The notes: generated by a model from the sequence alone, not told the origin. DNA of 7,888 bases from Actinomycetes bacterium (GCA_021793935.1 JAJYRV010000078.1:1-7888), one strand, 5' to 3'. Counted from the stretch's first letter, positions 1 through 6,855 are shown. A program made the numbers and translations.

Positions 1-72
1 CAGGCTGCCACCGGTGATCACAGGGACGAAGGATTGCTGATGGGGGATCGCCGCGTTCACGCAAGCAAACAT
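1..72 (-). CDS. possible N-terminal fragment of an unidentified gene, cut by the window edge
   Basis: On the minus strand a frame opens at ATG (72-70) or GTG (60-58) and stays open to the left edge, giving at most 24 residues (MFACVNAAIPHQQSF then VPVITGGSL). A TATGTT hexamer lies seven bases before the GTG, which would fit a leaderless start at the GTG, but no convincing -35 or ribosome-binding site is seen. The fragment is too short to assign to a family. The plus-strand frames here are either closed by stops at 15-17 and 38-40 or run on antisense through the HIT gene. It could equally be non-coding. Confidence is low. Confidence 0.22.
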   Translation of the reverse strand, partial: MFACVNAAIPHQQSFVPVITGGSL

Positions 73-109
73 ATCAGCTCGCCGGGTCCCGCCGTGACGC
101 AGGGCCGGG

Positions 110-129
110 CGTCCGCGCACCGCGCGACG
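110..129 (-). terminator. possible hairpin terminator after the HIT gene
   Basis: Read on the minus strand, CGTC-GCGC pairs with GCGC-GACG around a GGT loop: eight base pairs with one bulged G (114). It begins 14 bases past the HIT stop codon. No U-tract follows, so it is not a classical intrinsic terminator. U-less hairpins have been proposed as terminators in actinobacteria. Short GC-rich stems also arise by chance at this composition, so this is a weak call. Confidence 0.28.
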
Positions 130-143
130 GTCGAGAGCGACGG

Positions 144-584
144 TCAGGGGCGGTCCATGTTCTCGGGGACGAATTCGCCGTACCCGAGGTCATGCAGCGC
201 GGAGCGCAGCTGCTCGCCCGCGCTGTCCAGAGCGTCGGGATCGGGGGAGCGTTCAGCGGCGGCGAGGTCGAAATCAGCGGGCGAGTTCGCCGGCCACACG
301 TGCAGGTGCGCGTGCGGGACCTCGAAACCCTGCACCATCAGCCCCACTCGGTTCGGGCTGAATGCGTAACGGATCGCGTCCCCGATCAGCCGCGCGACGT
401 CGAAGAGGTGCCCGTTGAGGTCCCGGTCGAGATCGATCCAGTGGTCCACTTCCCGCCTCGGAACAACCAAGGTGTGCCCGGGGGCGAGGGGTTCGATCGT
501 GAGGAAGGCGACGCACGCCTCGTCCGACCAGAGGAAACGGCCAGGTATCTCTCCCGCGATGATGCGGCTGAAAATGGTTGCCAT
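144..584 (-). CDS. HIT-family nucleotide hydrolase/transferase
   Basis: The 146-residue protein belongs to the histidine triad family: small cytoplasmic enzymes that cleave nucleoside phosphoramidates, dinucleoside polyphosphates or similar nucleotide conjugates. The N-terminus (TIFSRIIAGEIPG) and the segment PLAPGHTLVVPRREV near residues 32-45 are typical. The triad HAHLHVWP is at residues 91-98, and by family analogy the middle histidine (H93) is the nucleophile. The segment before the triad reads GFEVP instead of the AGQ-type sequence of Hint proteins, so the exact substrate is open. The start is secure from family similarity. The gene begins 10 bases after the ATPase stop with only a weak GGGG upstream, suggesting coupled translation and co-transcription with the iron operon. 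The C-terminal 45 residues are less conserved and acidic. Confidence 0.93.
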   Translation of the reverse strand: MATIFSRIIAGEIPGRFLWSDEACVAFLTIEPLAPGHTLVVPRREVDHWIDLDRDLNGHLFDVARLIGDAIRYAFSPNRVGLMVQGFEVPHAHLHVWPANSPADFDLAAAERSPDPDALDSAGEQLRSALHDLGYGEFVPENMDRP

Positions 585-594
585 ACCCCGAATT

Positions 595-1350
595 CTAGTA
601 GTAGACGGCGATCTTTCCGCCCGGACCGTCGATCACCTGGACGTCGGTGTCGAAGACGCCGGTGAGCACGTGGTCCTGCATGATCGCGGTAGGAGAACCG
701 AATTCTGCGATCTCGCCGTCCTTGACCGCGCAGATGTAATCGGAGTAGCGCGCGGCGAAGTTGATGTCGTGCAGCACGACGACGATCGTGCGGCCCAGCT
801 CCATCGCCGCCTTCTGTAGATGCTTCATCATCTGCACTGAGTGCCGCATGTCGAGGTTGTTCAGCGGTTCGTCGAGCAGGATGTATTCGGTGTCCTGAGC
901 AAGGACCATCGCGACGTACGCGCGCTGGCGCTGACCTCCGGAGAGTTCGTCCAGGTACCGGTTCTCCAGGTCCTCGAGCCCGAGGAAGTCGATCGCATCG
1001 GTGATGAACTTCTCGTCGTGCTGCGTGAGCCGCCCGCGGGAGTAGGGGAACCGTCCGAACCCGACGAGTTGGCGAACGGTGAGGCGGGTGACGAAGTGGT
1101 TCTCCTGGCGCAGGATCGACATGATCTTGGCCAGGTCCTTGGAGTTGGTGCTCGCGATGTCATACCCGGCAACCGCGATCGTGCCCTCGTCGATGCCCAG
1201 GAGCCGACCGATCATCGTCAGCAGGGTGGACTTGCCGGCTCCGTTGGGCCCGATCAGGGCGGTGAGCCCACCAGCGGGGATCTCCAGACTCACGGGTCCG
1301 ATCTTGACCTCGGGGGAGTAGCTCTTGGTGACTGATTCGAGCGTGATCAT
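595..1350 (-). CDS. iron-siderophore ABC transporter ATP-binding protein
   Basis: This 251-residue protein is the cytoplasmic ATPase that powers ferric-siderophore import through the two permeases upstream. All nucleotide-binding motifs are intact: Walker A GPNGAGKS (34-41), Q-loop glutamine (82), signature LSGGQ (136-140), Walker B ILLDEP (157-162), D-loop NNLD (164-167) and switch histidine H194. Length and sequence fit the FecE/YclP group of siderophore ATPases. The segment MSILRQENHFVTRLTVRQLVGFGRFPYSRGR after the Q-loop is characteristic of that group. The ATG overlaps the permease stop in an ATGA junction, and AAGGGA (1356-1361) sits five bases before it, so the start is well supported. 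It is third of the transporter components in the operon and is followed closely by the HIT gene. The siderophore transported cannot be told from the sequence. Confidence 0.96.
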   Translation of the reverse strand: MITLESVTKSYSPEVKIGPVSLEIPAGGLTALIGPNGAGKSTLLTMIGRLLGIDEGTIAVAGYDIASTNSKDLAKIMSILRQENHFVTRLTVRQLVGFGRFPYSRGRLTQHDEKFITDAIDFLGLEDLENRYLDELSGGQRQRAYVAMVLAQDTEYILLDEPLNNLDMRHSVQMMKHLQKAAMELGRTIVVVLHDINFAARYSDYICAVKDGEIAEFGSPTAIMQDHVLTGVFDTDVQVIDGPGGKIAVYY

Positions 1351-2459
1351 AGCCGTCCCTTGCGCATGATGTAGATGAGGAAGAAGGTTCCGCCGACGAT
1401 TTCGATGATGATTCCCACCGAGCCTTGTGCGTAGAAGATATTCTTCAGCACGAAATGGGCGCTGGACAGGGTGAGGAACCCGGTGAGCCAGGCGATGGGG
1501 AAGACGTACCGGTGGTCGTGGGTGTCCGCGAGTTGGTAGGAGAGCATCGCGACGAGGAAGCCGAAGAACGTGAGCGGGCCGACCAGGGAGGTGGAGACCG
1601 CCATGAGCACCGAGATCAACAGGAGCGCGAACATCGTTTGCCGGCGGTGATTGACGCCGAGGTTGATCGCGGTCTCACGCCCCAGGGCCAGCACGTTCAG
1701 ACGCCGCGCCCAGAGCCATAGCGTTGCGCCTGCTGCGGCGGCGATCGGCACCGCGATCCACAGGTAGGTCGCGTCCGCGTTTGCGATGCTGCCGATCAAC
1801 CGGGCGGTGAGGATATCGAACTCGTTCGGCGTGAGCAGGCGCTGCATGAACGTGGAAACGGCCCCGAGCCCGCCCCCGAGGATGATTCCCACGAGGAGCA
1901 TCACGTGGATGTTTCCATAGCGACCGGACAGCAACCAGCCGTAGAGGATCGCCGCGAACGCAACCATGAGCACGATCTGCGCCACGAATTGCCACGTTCC
2001 CTGCAGCAGCACCACGCCGGCGGCGCCGAAGAGGAACACGCTCCCGGTCTGCACCACGGTGTACAGGGACTCGAATCCCATGATCGAGGGGGTGATGATC
2101 CGGTTATTCGTGATCGTTTGGAAACTCACCGTCGCCAGGCTCTGACAGAACGCGACGATGAGGATGATGAAGAGGTTCACCAGGCGCATCTTGGAGATGA
2201 GCCAGAACCCTTCCGATCCCACCGGCATCGGGTTGTCCCACACCAGGGTCGCTACTGCGAAGAAGACGCTGAGCGCGAAGATCACCCCGAGGATGATCCA
2301 GTAGCGGTACCAGGCGCGGCTGTCCCGGAGCGCGCCCGCGTGACGGGTCGCGGGCGGGCGCATCGGCTTGTAGATGGGCCGCTGGAATTCCTCCGAGCCC
2401 CGATCCGCCAGGGGAGGGGTGGTCCGTCGGGCCTGCACGGGCGCATTACCGGGTGACAC
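1347..2459 (-). CDS. iron-siderophore ABC transporter permease (FecCD family, second subunit)
   Basis: This is a multi-pass inner-membrane protein that pairs with the preceding permease to form the siderophore channel, closest in character to YclO/CeuC-type subunits. I chose the GTG at 2459-2457, giving 370 residues. GAGGA (2467-2471) lies seven bases before it, and it overlaps the upstream gene by 14 bases. A frame extending to ATG 2513 would add 18 Cys/Ser-rich residues deep inside the upstream gene and looks spurious. Residues 1-50 are a charged, proline-rich tail, and the first hydrophobic segment is near 54-72. GRETAINLGVNHRR (260-273) is the region expected to contact the ATPase, followed by GPLTFFGFLVAMLSYQL (294-310), the equivalent of the family's conserved GLIVPH-type segment. 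The C-terminus ends in the ATGA overlap with the ATPase gene. Confidence 0.93.
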   Translation of the reverse strand: MSPGNAPVQARRTTPPLADRGSEEFQRPIYKPMRPPATRHAGALRDSRAWYRYWIILGVIFALSVFFAVATLVWDNPMPVGSEGFWLISKMRLVNLFIILIVAFCQSLATVSFQTITNNRIITPSIMGFESLYTVVQTGSVFLFGAAGVVLLQGTWQFVAQIVLMVAFAAILYGWLLSGRYGNIHVMLLVGIILGGGLGAVSTFMQRLLTPNEFDILTARLIGSIANADATYLWIAVPIAAAAGATLWLWARRLNVLALGRETAINLGVNHRRQTMFALLLISVLMAVSTSLVGPLTFFGFLVAMLSYQLADTHDHRYVFPIAWLTGFLTLSSAHFVLKNIFYAQGSVGIIIEIVGGTFFLIYIMRKGRL

Positions 2460-3474
2460 GGGAACGTCCTCGCTGTTGACGCAGGAGCAGCGTGATGAAC
2501 ACGACGGCGCCAACCACTGAAAGAATCAGGGAAACCGGCACTTCGAAGGGGCGGATGATGATCCGGCCGACGATGTCGGACACCGTGACGATCGCGATCC
2601 CCAGCAGGCACACCCAGGGCAGGTTCGTTCGCAGGTTATCGCCCCGGAACATCGCGACGACGTTCGGCACGATGAGGCCGAGGAACGGCAGATTCCCGAC
2701 GACGACCGTCACCACTCCCGTGGCGACGGCGATGAGCCCGGTGCCCAGGAGCACGACCTGGCGGAAGTTCAGCCCGACGTTCTTGGCGATGTCTTCACCG
2801 AGCCCGGCGACCGTGAACCGGTCAGCGGCGATGAACACTCCGATCGCCACGACGAGCACGACCCACAGCGGCTCATACTGCCCTTTGAGGACGGTGGTGA
2901 AGGAACCCGCGAACCAGATCCCCAGGCTCTGCAACATGTTGGTCGAGAGCGCCAAGAACGAGGAAATTGCCCCGACGACCGCGCCGAGCATGATCCCCAC
3001 GATCGGCACGATGACGGAGGACCGTAGCGTCACGCGCTGCAGGAACATGAAAAAAATCATGGTGCCGATGAATGCGGTGACGACCGCGACGGACATCTTT
3101 ACCAGCAGCGAAGAGTGGGGGAAGAGGATCATCGTGATGAGCAGCCCGAGCCCCGCCCATTCCGTCGTCCCCGTCGTCGTGGGTTCCACGAATCGGTTCT
3201 GGGTGAGCACCTGCATGACCAACCCGGACATCGCCATCGAGGCGCCGGCGAGCACCAGCGCGATCGTGCGGGGCACGCGAGTGACGCCGAACATCTCCGC
3301 CCCGTCGTCGGCGTTGAAAACGTCGTACTCGCCTACGAACAGGGAGAGGGCGACGAGCCCGAGGGTGACCGTGGTTCCAACGATCAGGGCGATCGCGTTG
3401 CCACGAGCGCGGCGTGGCGGGGGAGGAATATCCTCGCGCATCTCCTCGATCGGAGCCCGGGTTGATTCAGCCAT
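2446..3474 (-). CDS. iron-siderophore ABC transporter permease (FecCD family, first subunit)
   Basis: This 342-residue polytopic membrane protein is the first of the two permeases, resembling YclN/CeuB-type subunits. After a short cytoplasmic tail with a run of prolines (17-20) there are about nine hydrophobic segments. Family hallmarks include RVPRTIALVLAGASMAMSGL (66-85), the following MQVLTQNRFVEPTTTG stretch, GEDIAKNVGLNFR (226-238, the likely ATPase-contact loop) and GNLPFLGLIVPNVVAMFRGDN (260-280). The ATG at 3474 has GGTGAGG (3477-3483) only two bases away, which is unusually close. The ATG at residue 12 is an alternative, with GAGGAG directly before it. The gene follows the binding-protein gene after 80 bases that contain a strong hairpin, and overlaps the next permease by 14 bases. 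Confidence 0.95.
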   Translation of the reverse strand: MAESTRAPIEEMREDIPPPPRRARGNAIALIVGTTVTLGLVALSLFVGEYDVFNADDGAEMFGVTRVPRTIALVLAGASMAMSGLVMQVLTQNRFVEPTTTGTTEWAGLGLLITMILFPHSSLLVKMSVAVVTAFIGTMIFFMFLQRVTLRSSVIVPIVGIMLGAVVGAISSFLALSTNMLQSLGIWFAGSFTTVLKGQYEPLWVVLVVAIGVFIAADRFTVAGLGEDIAKNVGLNFRQVVLLGTGLIAVATGVVTVVVGNLPFLGLIVPNVVAMFRGDNLRTNLPWVCLLGIAIVTVSDIVGRIIIRPFEVPVSLILSVVGAVVFITLLLRQQRGRSRVTR

Positions 3475-3485
3475 AGCCTCACCAT

Positions 3486-3515
3486 GGTGGGCCCGCGCCG
3501 AAGCACGGGCCCACC
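3486..3515 (-). promoter_or_regulatory. 13-bp intercistronic hairpin with UUCG tetraloop
   Basis: On the minus-strand transcript, GGTGGGCCCGTGC (3515-3503) pairs with GCGCGGGCCCACC (3498-3486) along 13 pairs, one of them a U-G wobble, closed by C(UUCG)G, an exceptionally stable tetraloop. On the plus-strand transcript the wobble becomes an A-C mismatch and the loop is CGAA, so the element is built for the operon's own direction. No U-tract follows; the ribosome-binding site of the first permease begins two bases after the stem. It lies between the binding-protein gene and the permease genes. Inference: it may slow 3' decay of the binding-protein message or attenuate read-through, giving more binding protein than membrane subunits. 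Partial termination is an alternative. Confidence 0.8.
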
Positions 3516-3554
3516 GGTCAGTTGTGTGTGTTTGCCATTGAAGTTACTCGACTA

Positions 3555-4598
3555 CTACTTGCTCTCTAACGCATCCGCGAAACTGTTGAAGAATTCGGTG
3601 TACGTCTGGATTCCTTCGTCGAGGTAAGTGTACTGGGGCATGTAAACGATCTGCTCCTCGGTCACGGCGGTGACGTTCTGCAGGGCCGCGGATTCCGCGA
3701 TCAATTCGTTCGCGGGCGTGTACTCTTCACCGCTGTTCTCCCCGAGCGCGGCGTCCCGGTCCATCACCAGAACCCAGTCGGGATTGGAGTCGGCGATCGC
3801 CTCGACCGAAATGTCATCACCCTGGTGGTCCGTGGAGGACTGGTCGACCTCGAGCGCCGGGGTGAGGTCGAGCACATCGAAGATCGGTCCGAGCGCGCGG
3901 CCCGAACCGGGCGCCGAGTAGTTGATCGAGCCGCCGGAGGTGATGACGCCCATGACCGTCTCGGAGGAGTCGTACGCGTCCTTGGCCCGCTCGATGGAGT
4001 CTTCGAACTCGGAGACGAGTTCCGCGGCTTCGTCTTCGTGGCCGAACACTTCGCCGAGGACCTCCGTCTGGCGGATGAGCTCGTCGGCGTAGTCCTCGCC
4101 GTCGCGGGGGTCGAGTTCGAGAATGACCGCCTCGGGGGCGAGCTTCTCGAAGTCTTCCTTGTACTGAGCGAACCGTTGCCCGTTGATGATGAGATCGGGC
4201 TCGGCGGCGACGACCGCTTCGAGGTCGGGTTCACGGTGCGAGCCGAGGTCAGTGATCGAGGAGTCCTCGACATAGGAGAGCCCCGGGGGCATGAGGGAGA
4301 CCGCCGCAGCAGAAAGCTCCACGCCCCAGTCGTCCAAGGTGTGGAAGGTGCGGTTGTCGGTCGCAACGACGCTTTCAAGCGGTGGGGTGAGGGTGTGGGT
4401 GCCGAAGTTATCTTCGACCTCGATCGGCTCCGATCCTTCGGCCTCCGGCTCGGCCCCGGCCTCCGCCGGCGCCGACTCGTCCTCCTCGGCGGTGCCGCCG
4501 CATGCGCTGAGCAGCATTGCCGTGCCGACGCCGAATGCGGTCGCCGTCATCCACGCCTTGTTCCGAAGGCCCCCGTGTTTCCTAAGTGATTGACACAC
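3555..4598 (-). CDS. iron-siderophore substrate-binding lipoprotein
   Basis: This is a membrane-anchored extracellular receptor that captures ferric siderophore and delivers it to the two permeases. I set the start at GTG 4598-4596 (347 residues): AAGGAG (4604-4609) lies five bases before it. A longer frame to ATG 4634 would add 12 residues and would place this ribosome-binding site inside the gene. The signal peptide has a basic region (RKHGGLRNK), a hydrophobic core and the lipobox LSAC with lipidated Cys33. A low-complexity acidic Ala/Glu/Pro linker spans about 34-60, followed by a periplasmic-binding-protein type III fold of the YclQ/FatB group: VATDNRTFHTLDDWGVEL, then LGSHREPDLEAVVAAEPDLIINGQR (about 118-141). 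It is first in the operon, behind an iron-box promoter. The ligand is not predictable from the sequence. Confidence 0.95.
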   Translation of the reverse strand: MCQSLRKHGGLRNKAWMTATAFGVGTAMLLSACGGTAEEDESAPAEAGAEPEAEGSEPIEVEDNFGTHTLTPPLESVVATDNRTFHTLDDWGVELSAAAVSLMPPGLSYVEDSSITDLGSHREPDLEAVVAAEPDLIINGQRFAQYKEDFEKLAPEAVILELDPRDGEDYADELIRQTEVLGEVFGHEDEAAELVSEFEDSIERAKDAYDSSETVMGVITSGGSINYSAPGSGRALGPIFDVLDLTPALEVDQSSTDHQGDDISVEAIADSNPDWVLVMDRDAALGENSGEEYTPANELIAESAALQNVTAVTEEQIVYMPQYTYLDEGIQTYTEFFNSFADALESK

Positions 4599-4603
4599 TT
4601 GGT

Positions 4604-4609
4604 CTCCTT
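4604..4609 (-). promoter_or_regulatory. ribosome-binding site fixing the binding-protein start
   Basis: AAGGAG on the minus strand sits five bases before GTG 4598. It is the best Shine-Dalgarno match in the leader and is why the GTG is preferred to the ATG 36 bases further upstream. Confidence 0.8.
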
Positions 4610-4645
4610 GAAGATTTATACAAGCCCCTGGCAATTCGCTCGGGG

Positions 4646-4677
4646 TCGGTGCCGCCGCGAAACGCGACCCTCACCGA
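4646..4677 (-). other. two-tier hairpin at the 5' end of the siderophore operon leader
   Basis: TCGGTG (4646-4651 on the plus strand) pairs with CACCGA (4672-4677). Inside it CGCG (4656-4659) pairs with CGCG (4663-4666) around a three-base loop, with a 4x5 internal loop between the stems. It starts about where the transcript from the promoter at 4683-4712 should begin, so it would cap the mRNA 5' end. It is also the only notable hairpin downstream of the helicase stop codon. A role in mRNA stability, or as a terminator for helicase read-through, is inference. Confidence 0.4.
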
Positions 4678-4680
4678 GAG

Positions 4681-4699
4681 TTAGGTTAGGCGATCCTTA
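4681..4699 (-). promoter_or_regulatory. DtxR/IdeR-type iron box (operator)
   Basis: The plus strand reads TTAGGTTAGGCGATCCTTA. Against the 19-bp DtxR/IdeR consensus TWAGGTTAGSCTAACCTWA, 17 positions match; the mismatches are both in the right half. The left half-site TTAGGTTAG is perfect. The box covers the -10 element and part of the spacer of the siderophore promoter, the usual position for repression by metal-loaded DtxR/IdeR. The operon should therefore be off in iron-replete cells and on in iron-starved cells. The regulator gene is not in the window. Confidence 0.85.
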
Positions 4700-4712
4700 C
4701 TTAATTAAGCAA
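4683..4712 (-). promoter_or_regulatory. promoter of the siderophore-uptake operon
   Basis: On the minus strand, TTGCTT (4712-4707) serves as -35 and TAACCT (4688-4683), a TANNNT element, as -10, with an 18-bp spacer. Transcription should start near 4676, leaving a leader of about 78 bases before GTG 4598. The -10 lies wholly inside the iron box. The -35 is only 18 bases past the helicase stop codon. Confidence 0.65.
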
Positions 4713-4713
4713 G
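4696..4713. repeat. 18-bp near-palindrome over the -35 element
   Basis: The minus strand reads CTTGCTTAATTAAGTAAG: an inverted repeat centred on AATT with a single mismatched pair (G4/T15) and a perfect 10-bp core CTTAATTAAG. It overlaps the -35 hexamer and the last four bases of the iron box. Its symmetry and position suggest a second operator, for example for a MarR- or TetR-type dimer, but no regulator gene is present to support this. An AT-rich core can also be palindromic by chance. Confidence 0.5.
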
Positions 4714-4730
4714 TTGGAGCTTCTATAAAT

Positions 4731-6845
4731 CTAGGAGTCGAGTTCGAGCGCCTCTTGAAGGAGGTGCACGAGCGCGTCGACCTGCACCGTAGAGGTGTCG
4801 ACGATGTCCTCATCGGAGCCGTCCAACGCGCGCGCGGCGAGGCCCTCTTTGGAGTCGATGAGTTCAGCGATCTTGGTATCGATCGTGTGCGCGGCAAGGA
4901 TCCGCCACGCGGTGACGGGCTGCTCCTGACCGATCCGGTGGACCCGGTCGATCGCCTGGGCCTGCTCGGCCGCGGTCCAGGAGAGTTCCGCGAGGACGAC
5001 GTTCGAGGCGGCGTGGAGGTTGAGACCGACCCCGGCTGCGGTGAGGGAACACACGGCGACGGAGACCTCCGGGTCGCTCGTGAACGCGTCGATCGCCTTC
5101 TGGCGCGCGCCGGCCGATTGCTCCCCGCGGATCGAGACGCTCCTGAGCCCGGCGTCGGCGAAGTGCGCCTCGGCGGTGTCCATCACGTCGATGTGTTTGG
5201 CGAAGAAGACGACCTTGCCGACGGAGCGGACCAGTTGCACGGTGTAGTCCGCGGCGAGCGTCGCCTTGGCCTGCCCGATCTTGCGGACCATCGTGAACAC
5301 GTTCTCACCCGACTTGGTGTTCTTCGACGACTCCAGCTCGCGTTGGGCGACGATGCGCATGAGCTCAAGATCACTGTCGGTATCGACGCTGCGGCCCTGG
5401 TGTTCCATGAGCGCGCGGTACTTCTGGGCGAGCCGGCGCCCGAGCTCGCTTTCCGCTTGACGGATCGAGCGGCCGAGTTCGTCGTCCAATTCCACGGGCA
5501 TGTCGGCCACGCGCCGGGCCGGAAGGTCTTTCGCGACGTCGGTCTTGAGGCGCCGCACGATCCCCAGGTCGATCACCGCGCGCCGGGCGGCCGGGTAGAA
5601 CTTCCGGTCCGCCGGGGTGAGGCCGATCTCCTCCAGGCGCTCCCGCAGCTCCCAGCGGGGGCCGTCTTCATCGATCCAGCCGAGGAAACGCCAGATCGCG
5701 TGGAAATCTTCCACTTCGTTGATGAGCGGGGTGCCCGTGAGCGCGATGAGGAGGGGATCGGCAACCTCGCTTCGGATCTGTTCGGCGAGCGTGAGGACGT
5801 TCTGCGACCGTTGCGAGGTGAGGTTCTTGATGAAGTGCGCCTCGTCAACAACCATTCCCTTGAACCCGAAATCACTCATCCAACCCAGGTGCCGGTCGAG
5901 GATCTCGTAGTTGATGACGAAGACGTCGGCAAAGGCGTCCATCTCATCGCCGTCGCCGTGGATGACCGTGACCGTTCGCCCCGGCGTCCACAGCTCGACC
6001 TCGCGGGCCCAGTTGATCTTCACGACGTTGGGGACCACGACGAGGAGCGGAAAGGCCTGCGCGATGGAGGCGGCCACAACCGACTGCGCGGTCTTGCCCA
6101 ACCCGGGTTCGTCGGCGAGGAGGAACTGCCGGTGCCCGGCTTTGACGGACTCGAGGAAGCGCACCTGGTGGCGCATGAGTTCGCGGTCCTGTGGGGAGTA
6201 CTGATCGATCGGCGGGAAGGGGGGCAGAGGCATCGTCGCGCTGCCGCCGCCTGCGCCTTCTTCGAATGCGCGGTAGAGCGGGTCGAGCAGTTCCCACCCC
6301 GCCAGCGGTCCGCTGCCATTAGCAGAGTTGTGGGCGAACACTGGGGGTTGGAAGGCGACTTCTCGACGCCGTTGGGTCACGCTTGCGGGCACGACCTGCT
6401 TCTCCGCGATCGAGGCGGAGATCACCCGTTTGGGAAGCACGTCCTTGATGCGCCTTTGCTCCTCGGTGAGTTCGATTCCCACCGATTCCAACCATTCGTT
6501 GCGCATCTCTTGCGCGGCGCGGCTAGGCTCCGCCTCGGGATCGAGGAGATTCAGCACGGACGTGTCCCGGGTGGCGGTGCGGGCGAGGATCGTCGCGATC
6601 CCGTCGAGGCGTTTGAGCAGCTCGGTCCGGGCGCCGCCGGAGAGAGACTCCTCGTGGCGGATCCGGGATCGTTCATCGCGTACCAACATCGCGATGACCT
6701 GGAACCGGGTCCGGTTGGTGGGTCCGAGCTTGCCGCGGGACGCGCGTGCTTCCACTTCGCGCACACGGCGTGCGAGGAGTGGGATGAGGGGTGCTGCATC
6801 CGTGCGTCGACGGGAGGATACAGTCGTAGAGCCGTTTTTCGGCAC
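4731..6845 (-). CDS. SNF2-family DEAD/DEAH-box helicase (DNA translocase)
   Basis: This 704-residue protein has a complete SNF2-type ATPase core in its C-terminal two thirds: motif I DEPGLGKT (245-252), motif Ia VVVPNVVKINW, motif II DEAH (334-337), motif III TGTP (370-373), motif V around GVGLN (605-609) and motif VI AIDRVHRIGQ (631-640). Such proteins move on double-stranded DNA and remodel protein-DNA or branched DNA complexes. Residues 1 to about 205 match no domain I recognise and include basic stretches and probable helices. No HNH or other nuclease motif is visible. I chose GTG 6845 because AGGAG (6851-6855) lies five bases before it. ATG 6938 would add 31 residues of low-complexity sequence, and its GAGG overlaps a hairpin. 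It stands alone between tRNAs and the iron operon, so context gives no partner. Confidence 0.93.
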   Translation of the reverse strand: MPKNGSTTVSSRRRTDAAPLIPLLARRVREVEARASRGKLGPTNRTRFQVIAMLVRDERSRIRHEESLSGGARTELLKRLDGIATILARTATRDTSVLNLLDPEAEPSRAAQEMRNEWLESVGIELTEEQRRIKDVLPKRVISASIAEKQVVPASVTQRRREVAFQPPVFAHNSANGSGPLAGWELLDPLYRAFEEGAGGGSATMPLPPFPPIDQYSPQDRELMRHQVRFLESVKAGHRQFLLADEPGLGKTAQSVVAASIAQAFPLLVVVPNVVKINWAREVELWTPGRTVTVIHGDGDEMDAFADVFVINYEILDRHLGWMSDFGFKGMVVDEAHFIKNLTSQRSQNVLTLAEQIRSEVADPLLIALTGTPLINEVEDFHAIWRFLGWIDEDGPRWELRERLEEIGLTPADRKFYPAARRAVIDLGIVRRLKTDVAKDLPARRVADMPVELDDELGRSIRQAESELGRRLAQKYRALMEHQGRSVDTDSDLELMRIVAQRELESSKNTKSGENVFTMVRKIGQAKATLAADYTVQLVRSVGKVVFFAKHIDVMDTAEAHFADAGLRSVSIRGEQSAGARQKAIDAFTSDPEVSVAVCSLTAAGVGLNLHAASNVVLAELSWTAAEQAQAIDRVHRIGQEQPVTAWRILAAHTIDTKIAELIDSKEGLAARALDGSDEDIVDTSTVQVDALVHLLQEALELDS

Positions 6846-6850
6846 CGAGA

Positions 6851-6855
6851 CTCCT
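6851..6855 (-). promoter_or_regulatory. ribosome-binding site fixing the helicase start
   Basis: AGGAG on the minus strand is five bases before GTG 6845. It is better placed than the GAGG four bases before ATG 6938, which lies in the 3' arm of the hairpin after the tRNA cluster. Confidence 0.6.

Noticed and set aside
2492..3541. A 349-codon plus-strand frame opposite the first permease
   Set aside because: The composition is Thr/Ser/Pro/Arg-rich with no family features, and the minus strand is an unmistakable FecCD permease.
4615..4620. TATAAA on the minus strand as the -10 of the binding-protein gene
   Set aside because: It would start transcription inside the AAGGAG ribosome-binding site, and no -35 lies at a suitable distance. 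The promoter overlapping the iron box fits better.
4731..6845. SNF2 helicase as part of a defence system (DISARM-like or similar)
   Set aside because: No methyltransferase, nuclease, phospholipase D or other partner is adjacent; the neighbours are tRNAs and an iron transporter. The tRNA cluster shows no att-like duplication or integrase.
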